Positions 7,718 to 16,155 of a stretch of DNA of 64,000 nucleotides are shown one piece after another. The DNA comes from Candidatus Thiosymbion sp. (GTDB lineage Bacteria; Pseudomonadota; Gammaproteobacteria; Chromatiales; Chromatiaceae): contig JAHDND010000155.1 in the NCBI GenBank assembly GCA_018435665.1, forward strand, positions 1 through 64,000, in the 5' to 3' direction. Position 1 is the stretch's first letter. Each line of letters starts with the position of its first letter. Made by a program: the position numbers and the translations under genes. The notes under the pieces were generated by a model that had not been told where the DNA came from, searched no databases, and saw nothing but the letters and a program-made list of their open reading frames with translations.

Positions 7718-9661
7718 TCAGGCGAAATAGTCCAGATCCAGCTCGGGAAAGACGGCATCCAGGCGCTCCAGCGCCGCCAGGGTCTCCAGGATCACTGACA
7801 TCTCCCCGGTGTCCCGACTCACCCCGTTCTCCCAGACCTTCTGGACGCGCAGACCTGCCTGGTCTTCCTGACCCTGCCTGCAAGGTTGGCCTGAAGAGCA
7901 TCCCTCGCTGGGCAGACCACGGCGCAAGGCATCGGAGAGAAAGGCGAAGCGCGCGAGCTGGGCCTGCAACTGGCGTTGAGCAAAATCGCTACCCCCGCTT
8001 CGCCCCAGGTGGAAGGTCCAGTCCGAGCCCTGGGCCAGCAGCAGGGAGCGCGCCGCCTGGCGCAGCAGCCGGCCCGCCAGGCTGGTCGCTGGTCGGTCCT
8101 GATAGCGGGCCCGCAGTTCCTGAAACTCCTCCGCCGCCTGGCGCAACTGCAAGTGGACCCAGGCGGTCTCCGGCCGCAGCCAGGTGGCATTATAGCCAGC
8201 CTCGCCCCAGGTGGAGGGGGCGACGCGACAGCTCCCGGCGCAGCCATGGTCCCGTAGATGCTGGCCGAGGGTCACGGGCTCCAGGTCCGGGCAGGCATCA
8301 AGCACCTGGCCCAAGGCGGCAAGGAACAGGGGACCCTCGTACCACCAGTGCCCGAAGAGCTCCGCATCGTAGGGGGCGACGGTCAGGGGCGGACGGGAGG
8401 GCGCCGCGCCGGCCCAGCGGGTGGCCTCGGCCCGACGGGCAGTATCTGCCCAGCGGGAAGCATCGCCCTGACGAGGACCCTCGGCCCATCGGCCAGCTTC
8501 GCCCTGAGGGGGAGCTTCAGCCCAGCGGGCGACCCAGGCCCGCCGTCGTTGGACGAAATCCTGGGCATCCGCCACCGCCCGACGGGCGGCGCGTTCCTGG
8601 TCATAGGGCTCCTTCGGTCCCTGGCCGCCGGTCACCCGGTAATAGCCCAGCCCCGTAGCCCCCCGCTCGACCCCGGGCGGCAGGAAATCGTCCAAGGCCG
8701 CCCTAATGACCGCATCCATCCCGGTCCCCGCCAGCCCAGCCTCGTCCCCTTCGGTCCTTGCCCCCTCCCCCGGCCCCGCGGTCTTCGCTCCGACACCCTT
8801 AGCCCCAGCGGCGCGAGTCCCCGCCGCCTGGTCCCCGGTGGCCATCAGGCCTAGGTCAGCGAAATACTCACGGTAATCCGGATGCCCTGGATAGCCCCGG
8901 GTCGGGCTCCACACCTCAGCGGCGGAGAAGGGATCACGGCCAAAGAAGGCCACGCCGCCCCCATCCACCGGGGCCTGGACCCCCCAGGCCGGGGTTGGCT
9001 GAGCCTGCGCCAGACCATGGGTCTCCACCAGGCTGTAGGCATAACCGGCCGCGGCGATCTCCCGCTCCAGCCCTGGGTAGTAGCCACACTCGGGCAGCCA
9101 GAGGCCCGCGGGCTCGCGACCGGTCAGGGCCCGGAAGGCATCCCGGCCCACGCGCAACTGGGCCGGCACCGCCCCGGGGTGATCCCGCAGCAGGGGGGCG
9201 AGGCCATGGGTCGCCGCCGTGGTCAGCAGTTCCACCCGACCGGCATCGTGCAGGGCGACCCAGGCGGCGATGAGGTCGCCGCCCAATTCCCCGGCGAATT
9301 GTTCCCGGCGGGTCTCAATAACCGCCTGGTACCAGTCGAGCAGGGCCCGACGCCCCGGATCGCGCTGACGCCGCCGCTCCGCCGCGCACAACCGCCAGCG
9401 CCGCTCCAGGTAATCCAGAAAGCGCGCCGGCAGACTCGGGTCCGCCAGCAGGGTCAACAGGGTCGGCGACAGGGAGAGGCTGAGCCGGAAGCGGCTGCCA
9501 CGCCGCTCCGCCGCCATCAGGACCTCGATCAGGGGCAGGTAGCAATCAGCGATCGCCTCATGGAGCCAGTTCTCCTCCAGGGCCCGCTCTTGGTCAGGCT
9601 GACGCACCCAGGGCAGGTGCGCATGGAGCACCAGCGCCAGCTGAGCGGCGGGCGCGCTCAC
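7718..9661 (-). CDS. GH57 family 1,4-alpha-glucan branching enzyme with low-complexity insertions
   Basis: A 647-residue GH57 protein with a DUF1957 C-terminal domain. GH57 signatures include the N-terminal LVLHAHLPWVR, the WLPECGYYPGLE segment with the likely nucleophile Glu, and PYDAELFGHWWYEGP with the catalytic Asp. It makes alpha-1,6 branches in glycogen. Known members run to about 520-560 residues. The excess comes from two low-complexity blocks: Ala/Gly-rich (around TGDQAAGTRAAGAKGVGAKT) and a repeated RWAE/RWAD/RWAG block just before the catalytic Asp. The GTG start at 9661 overlaps the TGA of the DUF4912 gene (GTGA), so the two are translationally coupled. Confidence 0.9.
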   Translation of the reverse strand: MSAPAAQLALVLHAHLPWVRQPDQERALEENWLHEAIADCYLPLIEVLMAAERRGSRFRLSLSLSPTLLTLLADPSLPARFLDYLERRWRLCAAERRRQRDPGRRALLDWYQAVIETRREQFAGELGGDLIAAWVALHDAGRVELLTTAATHGLAPLLRDHPGAVPAQLRVGRDAFRALTGREPAGLWLPECGYYPGLEREIAAAGYAYSLVETHGLAQAQPTPAWGVQAPVDGGGVAFFGRDPFSAAEVWSPTRGYPGHPDYREYFADLGLMATGDQAAGTRAAGAKGVGAKTAGPGEGARTEGDEAGLAGTGMDAVIRAALDDFLPPGVERGATGLGYYRVTGGQGPKEPYDQERAARRAVADAQDFVQRRRAWVARWAEAPPQGEAGRWAEGPRQGDASRWADTARRAEATRWAGAAPSRPPLTVAPYDAELFGHWWYEGPLFLAALGQVLDACPDLEPVTLGQHLRDHGCAGSCRVAPSTWGEAGYNATWLRPETAWVHLQLRQAAEEFQELRARYQDRPATSLAGRLLRQAARSLLLAQGSDWTFHLGRSGGSDFAQRQLQAQLARFAFLSDALRRGLPSEGCSSGQPCRQGQEDQAGLRVQKVWENGVSRDTGEMSVILETLAALERLDAVFPELDLDYFA

Positions 9662-10875
9662 GGGTGATCAGTCGGAGACCAGCCTGGCGCGACGGGGGTG
9701 GATAGGCGGGAGACCCAGGAGTCCCAGGCGGTGGGCGTCGCGGCCCCGATGAGCCAGGCCGGGGAGGTCGGACTGCCAGAGGAGAAGGGTGGCAGCGGCC
9801 AGGAGCTGCCCGGGGGTACAAGGTGTGCCAGGGAACCCCCAGGGTTTGGGGGATTGGACCCGCCAGGACTTGGGGCATGGGGCTCTGAGTTGCTCCCGCC
9901 GCTTCTCACTTCCGCCCCTCCGGGGCGCCCTTCTCTACGGCTCCCGGAATGAGTCACCGTCACGAGCCCCTCGCCCGGGGCCGTCCCGAAGGGTTGGTCG
10001 TGGGGTTGGCCCTGGGGTTGGCCAGGGGGTTGGCCAGGGGGTTGGCCAGGGGGTGGCGGCTCCCGGGCGATGACCAGCGGCGTGATGCCCAGTACCGGGA
10101 GGGGTCGGAATCGGCCCCTGGCCGCGAGTGCGGCCGCCACCCCGGCCAGGGCAGCGGTCGTCTGCCGTGGCGCCAGATACCCGATTGGGGCCTCCGGCAG
10201 GAGCGGCAGAGGAAACACTGGGGCCAGGTGGACTCCAGGGTCCGCCAGTGTGGGGTCCACCAGGACGCTGGAAGCGATGGGTGCCTCCCCTGCCCCGCTC
10301 GCCTCGGCCGGGTTGGAGGGAAAATCACGGCAAAGGCTCTCGACTTCCGGCGGGCGGTTGGGCGCGCTGGCGACCTCGGAGGGTGTCTCGGTCGGAGGAC
10401 CGTCCGCTTGTTCGACGGGGCCTTCGGGAGCAACGCGGTAGGCGGCAATCTCGCGTGGGCGGGGGGGCACGCTGACGACCTCGGAGCGGGTCAGCAGCAG
10501 CCAGCCACCCTCCGGACTGGCGAGGCCCAGTTCGGCCCGGTAATGGGTCCCGAGGCCGCCACTCACCAGGAAACGCACCACGCCGCCCTCCTGCCCGCCG
10601 CCGTCGGGCAGGGAGAGGGCCGCGACCTCCCGATCGCCGGCGTCCACCCGCAACAAACGCAGGCGCGGGCGCACGCCATCCAGCCCGCTGGGGAAGCCGC
10701 CCCGGACCAGGGCCAGATGGCCTGGCTCCACCTGCCATTGCGCCTGCAACTGATCGGGGTCCAGGTCCGAAAGGATCAGCAGGGTGCGGCGGCAGGTCAG
10801 GGGAAAGGCGCGTTCGACCCGCGCGGCGATGGCCCGCAGCCGGGCGTGTTCGGACCCGTCAGCCATGCCGGTCAT
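9658..10875 (-). CDS. DUF4912 domain protein with Pro/Gly/Gln-rich tail
   Basis: A 405-residue protein. The N-terminal third (RTLLILSDLDPDQLQAQWQV, later LRLLRVDAGDREVAALSLP) fits DUF4912, a domain often found next to GH57 genes. After about residue 150 it becomes rich in Pro, Gly, Ser and Glu. One block repeats a GQPP unit, encoded by the 12-bp tandem array at 9993-10052. No signal peptide or membrane helix is clear. Its stop overlaps the start of the branching enzyme, which implies a shared role in glycogen metabolism, perhaps substrate binding or localisation. The function is unknown. Confidence 0.75.
   Translation of the reverse strand: MTGMADGSEHARLRAIAARVERAFPLTCRRTLLILSDLDPDQLQAQWQVEPGHLALVRGGFPSGLDGVRPRLRLLRVDAGDREVAALSLPDGGGQEGGVVRFLVSGGLGTHYRAELGLASPEGGWLLLTRSEVVSVPPRPREIAAYRVAPEGPVEQADGPPTETPSEVASAPNRPPEVESLCRDFPSNPAEASGAGEAPIASSVLVDPTLADPGVHLAPVFPLPLLPEAPIGYLAPRQTTAALAGVAAALAARGRFRPLPVLGITPLVIAREPPPPGQPPGQPPGQPQGQPHDQPFGTAPGEGLVTVTHSGSRREGRPGGAEVRSGGSNSEPHAPSPGGSNPPNPGGSLAHLVPPGSSWPLPPFSSGSPTSPAWLIGAATPTAWDSWVSRLSTPVAPGWSPTDHP
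9993..10052. repeat. 12-bp tandem repeat, five units, inside the DUF4912 gene
   Basis: Five consecutive 12-base units of the form GTTGGCCAGGGG (the first two with variant bases) encode GQPP-type repeats on the minus strand. The unit is a multiple of three, so copy number can change without a frameshift. This suggests a length-variable linker. Confidence 0.85.
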
Positions 10876-10984
10876 GTCCCCGGGCAGGAGAGACAGAGGA
10901 GCAAGGCACGACCATGACCGCAGGCATAGGAATTGGCATGGGCAGGGGCCGGGACCCGAAGAAGGCGACTCACGGCGCGACGCC

Positions 10985-13072
10985 TCACCGCCCTTCGAGG
11001 ACGATCAGGGTCCGGGCCTCGAGGTAGATGCCATCCCGCCGGATGGGGATCTGCTCCTCGGGCGGCACCGGGGCCATGGCCGGGTCCCGGCCTGTGTCCA
11101 GGACCAGGCCCCAGAGCTTGTCCGGGCGCTGGGGCAGACGGAAACTCCGCCCCTCAGCGCCCATGTTGATCATGACATGCAGGTCCGGCTCGCCCGGGTC
11201 GAGCCCCGCCAGGGTGAAGGCCAGGCAATGGCCCGGGGCGCCATTCCAGTCCGGTGGCCCCCCGTCGGGCCCCTGCCACTCGATGTCCGGCGAACCACCC
11301 GGGACCCGGGGGCGACCGGTGAGAAAGCGCCGGCGCCGCAGGCTGGGGTGACGCTTGCGCAAGGCCACCAGCCCGGTGACGAAGCGCCGCATGTCCGCCT
11401 GGGTCTCCACCCGCTCCCAGTCGAACCAGCCCGTCGGGTTGTCCTGACACCAGGCGTTGTTATTGCCGCCCTGGGTCCGCAGCACCTCATCCCCGGCCAG
11501 GATCATGGGCACCCCCTGGCTCAGCAGCAGGATGGCCATGAAGTTGCGGGCCTGGCGCCGCCGCAGGGCCAGGATCAGCGGGTCTCCGGTCTCCCCCTCG
11601 ACCCCGCCGTTCCAGCTCAGGTTCTCATCGTTGCCGTCGCGGGAGCCCTCGCCGTTGGTCCGGTTGTGCTTGCGCTCGTGGCTGACCAGGTCCCAGAGGG
11701 TGAAGCCGTCATGGCAGGTGACGAAGTTGATGCTGTTGATCGGCAGACGCTGATTGACCTGATAGAGATCGCTGCTGCCGGCGATGCGGCTGGCCAGCTC
11801 ACCCACCAGGCCGCCCTCGCCGCGGACGAAGCGCCGCACGCTGTCGCGGTAACGGCCGTTCCATTCCATCCAGCGGTAGCCGGGAAAGCTGCCGACCTGA
11901 TAGAGCCCGGCCGCGTCCCAGGCCTCGGCGATGATCTCGGTGTGGGCCAGGACATCCGATAGCTCGATGGCCCAGAGCACCGGCGGGTCGTGCAGGGGCC
12001 GGCCGTCCTCGCCCCGGGCCAGGGCGCTGGCCAGGTCGAAGCGGAAGCCGTCGACATGCATCTCCCGCACCCAGTACTCCAGGCAGTCGACGATGAAGCG
12101 CGTCACCAGGGGGTGGTTGGCGTTGACCGTGTGGCCGCAGCCGGTGAAGTCCAGGTAGCGGCTCTTGTCCAGGCTGTCCAGCAGGTAGAAGCTCTCGTTG
12201 CCAAGGCCCTTGAAGTTGAGAACCGGGCCCTCGGCGCCGCCCTCCGCCGTGTGATTGAAGACCACGTCGAGGATGACGCCGATGCCGGCCCGGTGCAGGG
12301 CCTTGACCAGGTCGCGGAACTCGTGGCGGTGAGTACCGGCCTCCGGGGTGACGCAATAGCCGGGATGGGGGGAAAAGAAGCTATGGGTGCTGTAGCCCCA
12401 GAAGTTGCTCAGGCCCAGGTCATGGACGCCCTGGGGCACGTCCTGCTCGTCGAAGGCCATGATCGGCATCAGCTCCACGTGGGTGATGCCCAGGGATTGC
12501 AGGTAGGGGATCTTTTCGATCAGCCCGAGGAAGGTGCCGGGATGGCGCACGCCGGCGGCGGGGTGGCGGGTGAAGCCGCCGACATGCAGCTCATAGATGA
12601 TCATGTCCTCGGCGGGGAGGCGCAGGGGGGTGTCCCCCTCCCAGTCATAGGCTTCATCGGCGACGATGACGGCACGGGGGGAGTCGTGGGGCAGGATGCC
12701 CACCCGCCGTCGCCGCCAACGGTCCCAGCCCGCCCGGTTGACCGCCCGGGCGCAGGGGTCCAGCAATTCCACCCGGGGGTCGAAACGCAGCCCGCGGCCG
12801 CGGGGATCGTTGGGACCCTCCAGACGCCAGGTGAAGTGGACCCCGGCCGGCAGACCCACCACGCGCAGGTGCCAGGAAAAAAAGGTCTGGTTGACCGCCG
12901 GGTCCAGGCGGATGACCTGGAAGGGCTCGGGGCTGTGAGCCCCTTCGTACAGCAGCAGTTCGACGCCCGTGGCGTACCGGCTGAAGAGTGAAAAGTTGGC
13001 GCCCACGGCGTCGACACAGACACCCGGTGGGTAACGCCGGCCGGGCTCTGTGGCAAAGGGACCTGGGGACAT
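10985..13072 (-). CDS. glgX: Glycogen debranching enzyme (isoamylase type, GH13)
   Basis: A protein of about 695 residues with an N-terminal CBM48-like domain (GANFSLFSRYATGVELLLYE) and a GH13 barrel. The four conserved regions are visible: DVVFNHTAEGG, DGFRFDLASALARG (nucleophile Asp), IIAEAWDA (acid/base Glu) and FVTCHDGFTLWDLV. It hydrolyses alpha-1,6 branches, typically of short outer chains. I prefer the ATG at 13072 (MSPGPFATEPGRRYPPG) because it begins just before the conserved region; an in-frame TTG at 13117 extends it by 15 residues. It is the first gene of the glgX-DUF4912-GH57-glgA-murI series. Confidence 0.93.
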   Translation of the reverse strand: MSPGPFATEPGRRYPPGVCVDAVGANFSLFSRYATGVELLLYEGAHSPEPFQVIRLDPAVNQTFFSWHLRVVGLPAGVHFTWRLEGPNDPRGRGLRFDPRVELLDPCARAVNRAGWDRWRRRRVGILPHDSPRAVIVADEAYDWEGDTPLRLPAEDMIIYELHVGGFTRHPAAGVRHPGTFLGLIEKIPYLQSLGITHVELMPIMAFDEQDVPQGVHDLGLSNFWGYSTHSFFSPHPGYCVTPEAGTHRHEFRDLVKALHRAGIGVILDVVFNHTAEGGAEGPVLNFKGLGNESFYLLDSLDKSRYLDFTGCGHTVNANHPLVTRFIVDCLEYWVREMHVDGFRFDLASALARGEDGRPLHDPPVLWAIELSDVLAHTEIIAEAWDAAGLYQVGSFPGYRWMEWNGRYRDSVRRFVRGEGGLVGELASRIAGSSDLYQVNQRLPINSINFVTCHDGFTLWDLVSHERKHNRTNGEGSRDGNDENLSWNGGVEGETGDPLILALRRRQARNFMAILLLSQGVPMILAGDEVLRTQGGNNNAWCQDNPTGWFDWERVETQADMRRFVTGLVALRKRHPSLRRRRFLTGRPRVPGGSPDIEWQGPDGGPPDWNGAPGHCLAFTLAGLDPGEPDLHVMINMGAEGRSFRLPQRPDKLWGLVLDTGRDPAMAPVPPEEQIPIRRDGIYLEARTLIVLEGR

Positions 13073-13170
13073 GACGGCAAGACCACGAGGAGGCAAGGTA
13101 ACACGGCTCCGGACCAAAGGGCTGGGAGCCGGGCCGCAAGTTTGCGACTAGGCGGAAAAAAATGCCACCG

Positions 13171-13191
13171 TGATCGGTGATCGGTGATCGG
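13171..13191. repeat. Three tandem TGATCGG units upstream of glgX
   Basis: Three perfect consecutive copies of the 7-mer TGATCGG lie about 100 bases upstream of the glgX ATG, between ppk2 and glgX. An iterated heptamer here could be a protein-binding array for control of the glycogen operon or merely a slippage product. No promoter boxes were identified. Confidence 0.5.
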
Positions 13192-13329
13192 GTAAGTGCT
13201 CCGGGCTGACTGAGCCTACTGTCGCCAGGGATAGTTTTGCGAGTGGCGCCAAAGTCAGCGCCTAAGGGGTTGAAAGGCCCGCGGCGGATGGGCCAGCCCC
13301 GGCGCGGGGCTGACCCTCGGAGTTCGACG

Positions 13330-14244
13330 CTACCCGGTGAAACGGCCCTCACGAATGGCCTGGGCCTCCATGATCTCCAGCTCGCGGGCGCCGGAGATGA
13401 CGATCTCCGGATCGGGCACGAAGTCCAGTTCCTTGTTGAAGCGCTCGTAGGGCACGGCGTTGAGGATCGTCTTCATGGCATTGATCCGCGCCCGGTACTT
13501 GTTGTTGGAGCGAATGATGGTCCAGGGCGCGTTGGAGGTATGGGTACGCTTGATCATCTCGTACTTCTGGCGCGTGAACTCGTCCCAGCGGTCCTGGGCC
13601 TGGGCGTCGATCTCGGACAGCTTCCATTGGCGCAGGGGATCGGTCTTGCGGCGTTCGAAGCGACGGGACTGCTCGTCCTTGGTGACGCTGAAGTAGAGCT
13701 TGACCAGGATGGTGCCCTGGCGGACCAGGTCCTTCTCGAAGCCCACCACGCCATACATGAAGTTCTGGTACTCCTGCTCGGAGCAGAAGCCGAAGATCGG
13801 CTCGACCACGGCGCGGTTGTACCAGCTCCGGTCGAAGAGCACCACCTCGCCCCCGGTAGGGAACTGGGCGACGTAGCGCTGGAAGAACCATTGATGGCGC
13901 TGCTCCTCGGTCGGCTTGCCAAGGGCGACGATGCGGTAGCGCTTCTCGTTCATGTAGCGCGAGACGCGGCGGATGGTGCCACCCTTGCCGGCGGCGTCGC
14001 GGCCCTCGAAGACGATGATCATGCGCGTCTTGGTCTGTTCCAGATACTGCTGCATCCGGATGAGCTCGGCCTGATAGGGCTTGAGGCTCTTTTCCTGCCG
14101 GCGGCGGATCACGGCGCTGCGGTTTTCGCTCTTGCTCTGCGCGAGCTTGTGGCGCATGTCCCGGTAATCGTTCAGCAGTTCCGACAACTTGACCTGCTGA
14201 CCGCGATATTCGACAAATTCAGGGTTCTTCAACTCATCCGGCAT
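13330..14244 (-). CDS. ppk2: Polyphosphate kinase 2 family protein
   Basis: A 304-residue PPK2. The Walker A motif is in FEGRDAAGKGGTI and the Walker B and lid region in GGEVVLFDRSWYNRAVVEP, followed by the usual FMYGVVGFEKDLV and RTHTSNAPWTIIRSNNK. PPK2 enzymes use polyphosphate to phosphorylate nucleoside mono- or diphosphates. One domain and this length fit the class that acts mainly on diphosphates, though class cannot be proved by eye. I choose the ATG at 14244 because GAGGTG precedes it at proper spacing; an in-frame TTG lies at 14265. It is co-oriented with the glycogen genes. Confidence 0.93.
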   Translation of the reverse strand: MPDELKNPEFVEYRGQQVKLSELLNDYRDMRHKLAQSKSENRSAVIRRRQEKSLKPYQAELIRMQQYLEQTKTRMIIVFEGRDAAGKGGTIRRVSRYMNEKRYRIVALGKPTEEQRHQWFFQRYVAQFPTGGEVVLFDRSWYNRAVVEPIFGFCSEQEYQNFMYGVVGFEKDLVRQGTILVKLYFSVTKDEQSRRFERRKTDPLRQWKLSEIDAQAQDRWDEFTRQKYEMIKRTHTSNAPWTIIRSNNKYRARINAMKTILNAVPYERFNKELDFVPDPEIVISGARELEIMEAQAIREGRFTG

Positions 14245-14474
14245 GACGATCACCTCGTGTGTCAATAGCGCACCGCGCGAAAGGGATTAGTTTAACATGA
14301 CCGCTTCGTGACGTGCGGGCTCGGACGCCGCCCCGAGGCGCCCATTTCAGGCCGCCGCGGAACCTGGCACACTAGCCGGGTCCCGTGCCCCGCCGGGGTC
14401 GCGGCACCGCGACGTTCCGCACATTTTTGCCCGATCACAAGCTTGCAGCCCCTATTGAGAGAGCCTGGCCGCCC

Positions 14475-15839
14475 ATGTCCGACACCGTCAAATACCTGCT
14501 CTCCGAGCAGGACCTCCCCAAGTTCTGGTATAACATCAACGCCGACCTGCCGGTCCCCCTGGACCCGGTGCTCCACCCCGGCACCCTCCAGCCCATCACC
14601 GCGGATGACCTGGCGCCGATCTTCCCCCGCGCCGTCATCGAACAGGAGATGAGCGCCGAGCGCGACATCGAGATCCCCGAACCGGTGCGCGACATCTTCC
14701 GCCAATGGCGCCCCACCCCCCTCTTCCGCGCCCGCCGGCTGGAAAAGGCCCTGAACACCCCGGCCAAGATCTATTACAAGTACGAGGGCGTCAGCCCCGC
14801 CGGCAGTCACAAGCCCAACACCGCCATCGCCCAGGCCTTCTACAACAAGATCGAGGGCGTCAAGCGCATCACCACCGAGACCGGCGCCGGCCAGTGGGGC
14901 TCGTCCCTGGCCCTGGCCGGCAACTTCTTCGGCCTGGAGATCATCGTCTTCATGGTCAAGGTGAGCTACTTCCAGAAGCCCTACCGCCGCGCCTTCATGG
15001 AGGCCTTCGGCGCCACCGTCACCGCCAGCCCCTCCGACACCACCGCCGCCGGTCGCGCCATCCTCGCCGAACACCCGGACAGCAACGGCAGCCTCGGCAT
15101 CGCCATCAGCGAGGCGGTGGAGATGGCCGTCCAGCGCGAGGACACCAAGTACGCCCTGGGCAGCGTCCTCAACCATGTCCTGCTCCACCAGACCGTCACC
15201 GGCCTGGAGTCCATGAAGCAACTGGAGATGGCCGGCGACTGGCCGGACCTGGTCATCGGCTGCACCGGCGGCGGCAGTAACTTCGCCGGCCTAGCGTTCC
15301 CCTTCCTCGGCAAGCAGTTGCGCGAGGGTGGCGACATGAAGTTCATCGCCGTCGAGCCCTCCGCCTGCCCGACCCTGACCAAGGGCAAGTTCGCCTACGA
15401 CTTTGGCGACACCGCCCACCTCACGCCCCTGGTAAAGATGTACACCCTGGGCTCCACCTTCGTCCCCCCGGGCTTCCATGCCGGCGGCCTGCGCTACCAC
15501 GGCATGGCCCCCCAGATCAGCCACCTGACCAAGCATGGCTATATCGCCCCGCGGTCCTACACCCAGTTGGAGACCTTCGCCGCCGGCCTGCGCTTCGCCC
15601 AGGCCGAGGCCATCCTGCCGGCGCCAGAGGCCAACCACGCCGTCTGCGCCGCCATCGACGAGGCGGAGAAGTGCCGGGAGAGCGGCGAGGCCAAGACCAT
15701 CCTCTTCAACCTCTGCGGTCACGGCCTCCTCGACATGCCGGCCTATCAGGACTTCATGGCCGGCAAGCTCCAGGAGTTGACCTACGACGAGTCGGAGATC
15801 GCCATGGCCCTCTCCGGCCTGCCCTCCTGCGGGGACTAA
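14475..15839 (+). CDS. trpB2: TrpB2-type tryptophan synthase beta chain-like protein
   Basis: A 454-residue PLP enzyme of the long TrpB2 branch. The start ([20 protein letters not shown]) and the internal [16 protein letters not shown] are typical. The PLP lysine is in [23 protein letters not shown] follows, and the phosphate loop is [10 protein letters not shown]. TrpB2 condenses indole with serine and often occurs without trpA, as here. The last 17 codons (about [17 protein letters not shown]) fall in the segment that is copied as an orphan tail near 32.65 kb. A terminator-like hairpin follows. Confidence 0.93.
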   Translation: MSDTVKYLLSEQDLPKFWYNINADLPVPLDPVLHPGTLQPITADDLAPIFPRAVIEQEMSAERDIEIPEPVRDIFRQWRPTPLFRARRLEKALNTPAKIYYKYEGVSPAGSHKPNTAIAQAFYNKIEGVKRITTETGAGQWGSSLALAGNFFGLEIIVFMVKVSYFQKPYRRAFMEAFGATVTASPSDTTAAGRAILAEHPDSNGSLGIAISEAVEMAVQREDTKYALGSVLNHVLLHQTVTGLESMKQLEMAGDWPDLVIGCTGGGSNFAGLAFPFLGKQLREGGDMKFIAVEPSACPTLTKGKFAYDFGDTAHLTPLVKMYTLGSTFVPPGFHAGGLRYHGMAPQISHLTKHGYIAPRSYTQLETFAAGLRFAQAEAILPAPEANHAVCAAIDEAEKCRESGEAKTILFNLCGHGLLDMPAYQDFMAGKLQELTYDESEIAMALSGLPSCGD

Positions 15840-15843
15840 GGGC
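15790..15843 (+). repeat. Direct repeat, left copy (3' end of trpB2)
   Basis: This 54-base stretch covering the trpB2 3' end, its stop codon and three to four bases beyond matches 32652-32705 at 49 of 54 positions by my alignment, in direct orientation. The two copies encode nearly the same peptide ([15 protein letters not shown] here, [15 protein letters not shown] in the other). The pair brackets the GH9-bcs cellulose locus. Confidence 0.9.
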
Positions 15844-15850
15844 TACCAAC

Positions 15851-15877
15851 GGCCCCTTGCCCCGGCGACAGGGGGCC
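15851..15877 (+). terminator. Terminator-like hairpin after trpB2
   Basis: A 9-bp stem, GGCCCCTTG pairing with CAGGGGGCC (one wobble), closes a 9-base loop twelve bases after the trpB2 stop. The T stretch behind it is weak. It most likely ends the trpB2 transcript. Confidence 0.55.
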
Positions 15878-16155
15878 TTGATCTCCCAGGCCACGCATCC
15901 TCAATCTTTTCTATACTACCTATCATGAATCTATTGTCGGTTCCTTGGCAGGCAGGGCCACAGTCGTCGGGAGTCTTAACGTCCCTCCTCAGAACCTTGC
16001 AACCGAGGCCATTCCTCGATACCTATCCCTTTTAAAGCAAGGTATTACCATGATTCTATGAGCATTTGGCTCCTCAAGCATATCTCATATTCCTCTCAGG
16101 GACATACCAGATTAGGAAGTCATTATCTGCTACTTATGTTCGTGAGGGCATTACG
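15878..16155. other. Leader region of the GH9 gene
   Basis: About 280 bases, clearly richer in A and T than trpB2, marking the start of the compositionally different cellulose region. A TATACT box near 15914 could be a -10 element, but no good -35 partner was found. I saw no cyclic-di-GMP riboswitch and no integrase or att-like inverted repeats. Confidence 0.4.

Noticed and set aside
9993..10052. Short regular repeats considered as a CRISPR array
   Set aside because: The units are 12 bp with no spacers and lie inside a coding frame, where they encode GQPP repeats.
15844..16155. Cyclic-di-GMP riboswitch or integrase attachment site upstream of GH9
   Set aside because: No match to the conserved riboswitch core, and no tRNA end, inverted core or integrase gene nearby.
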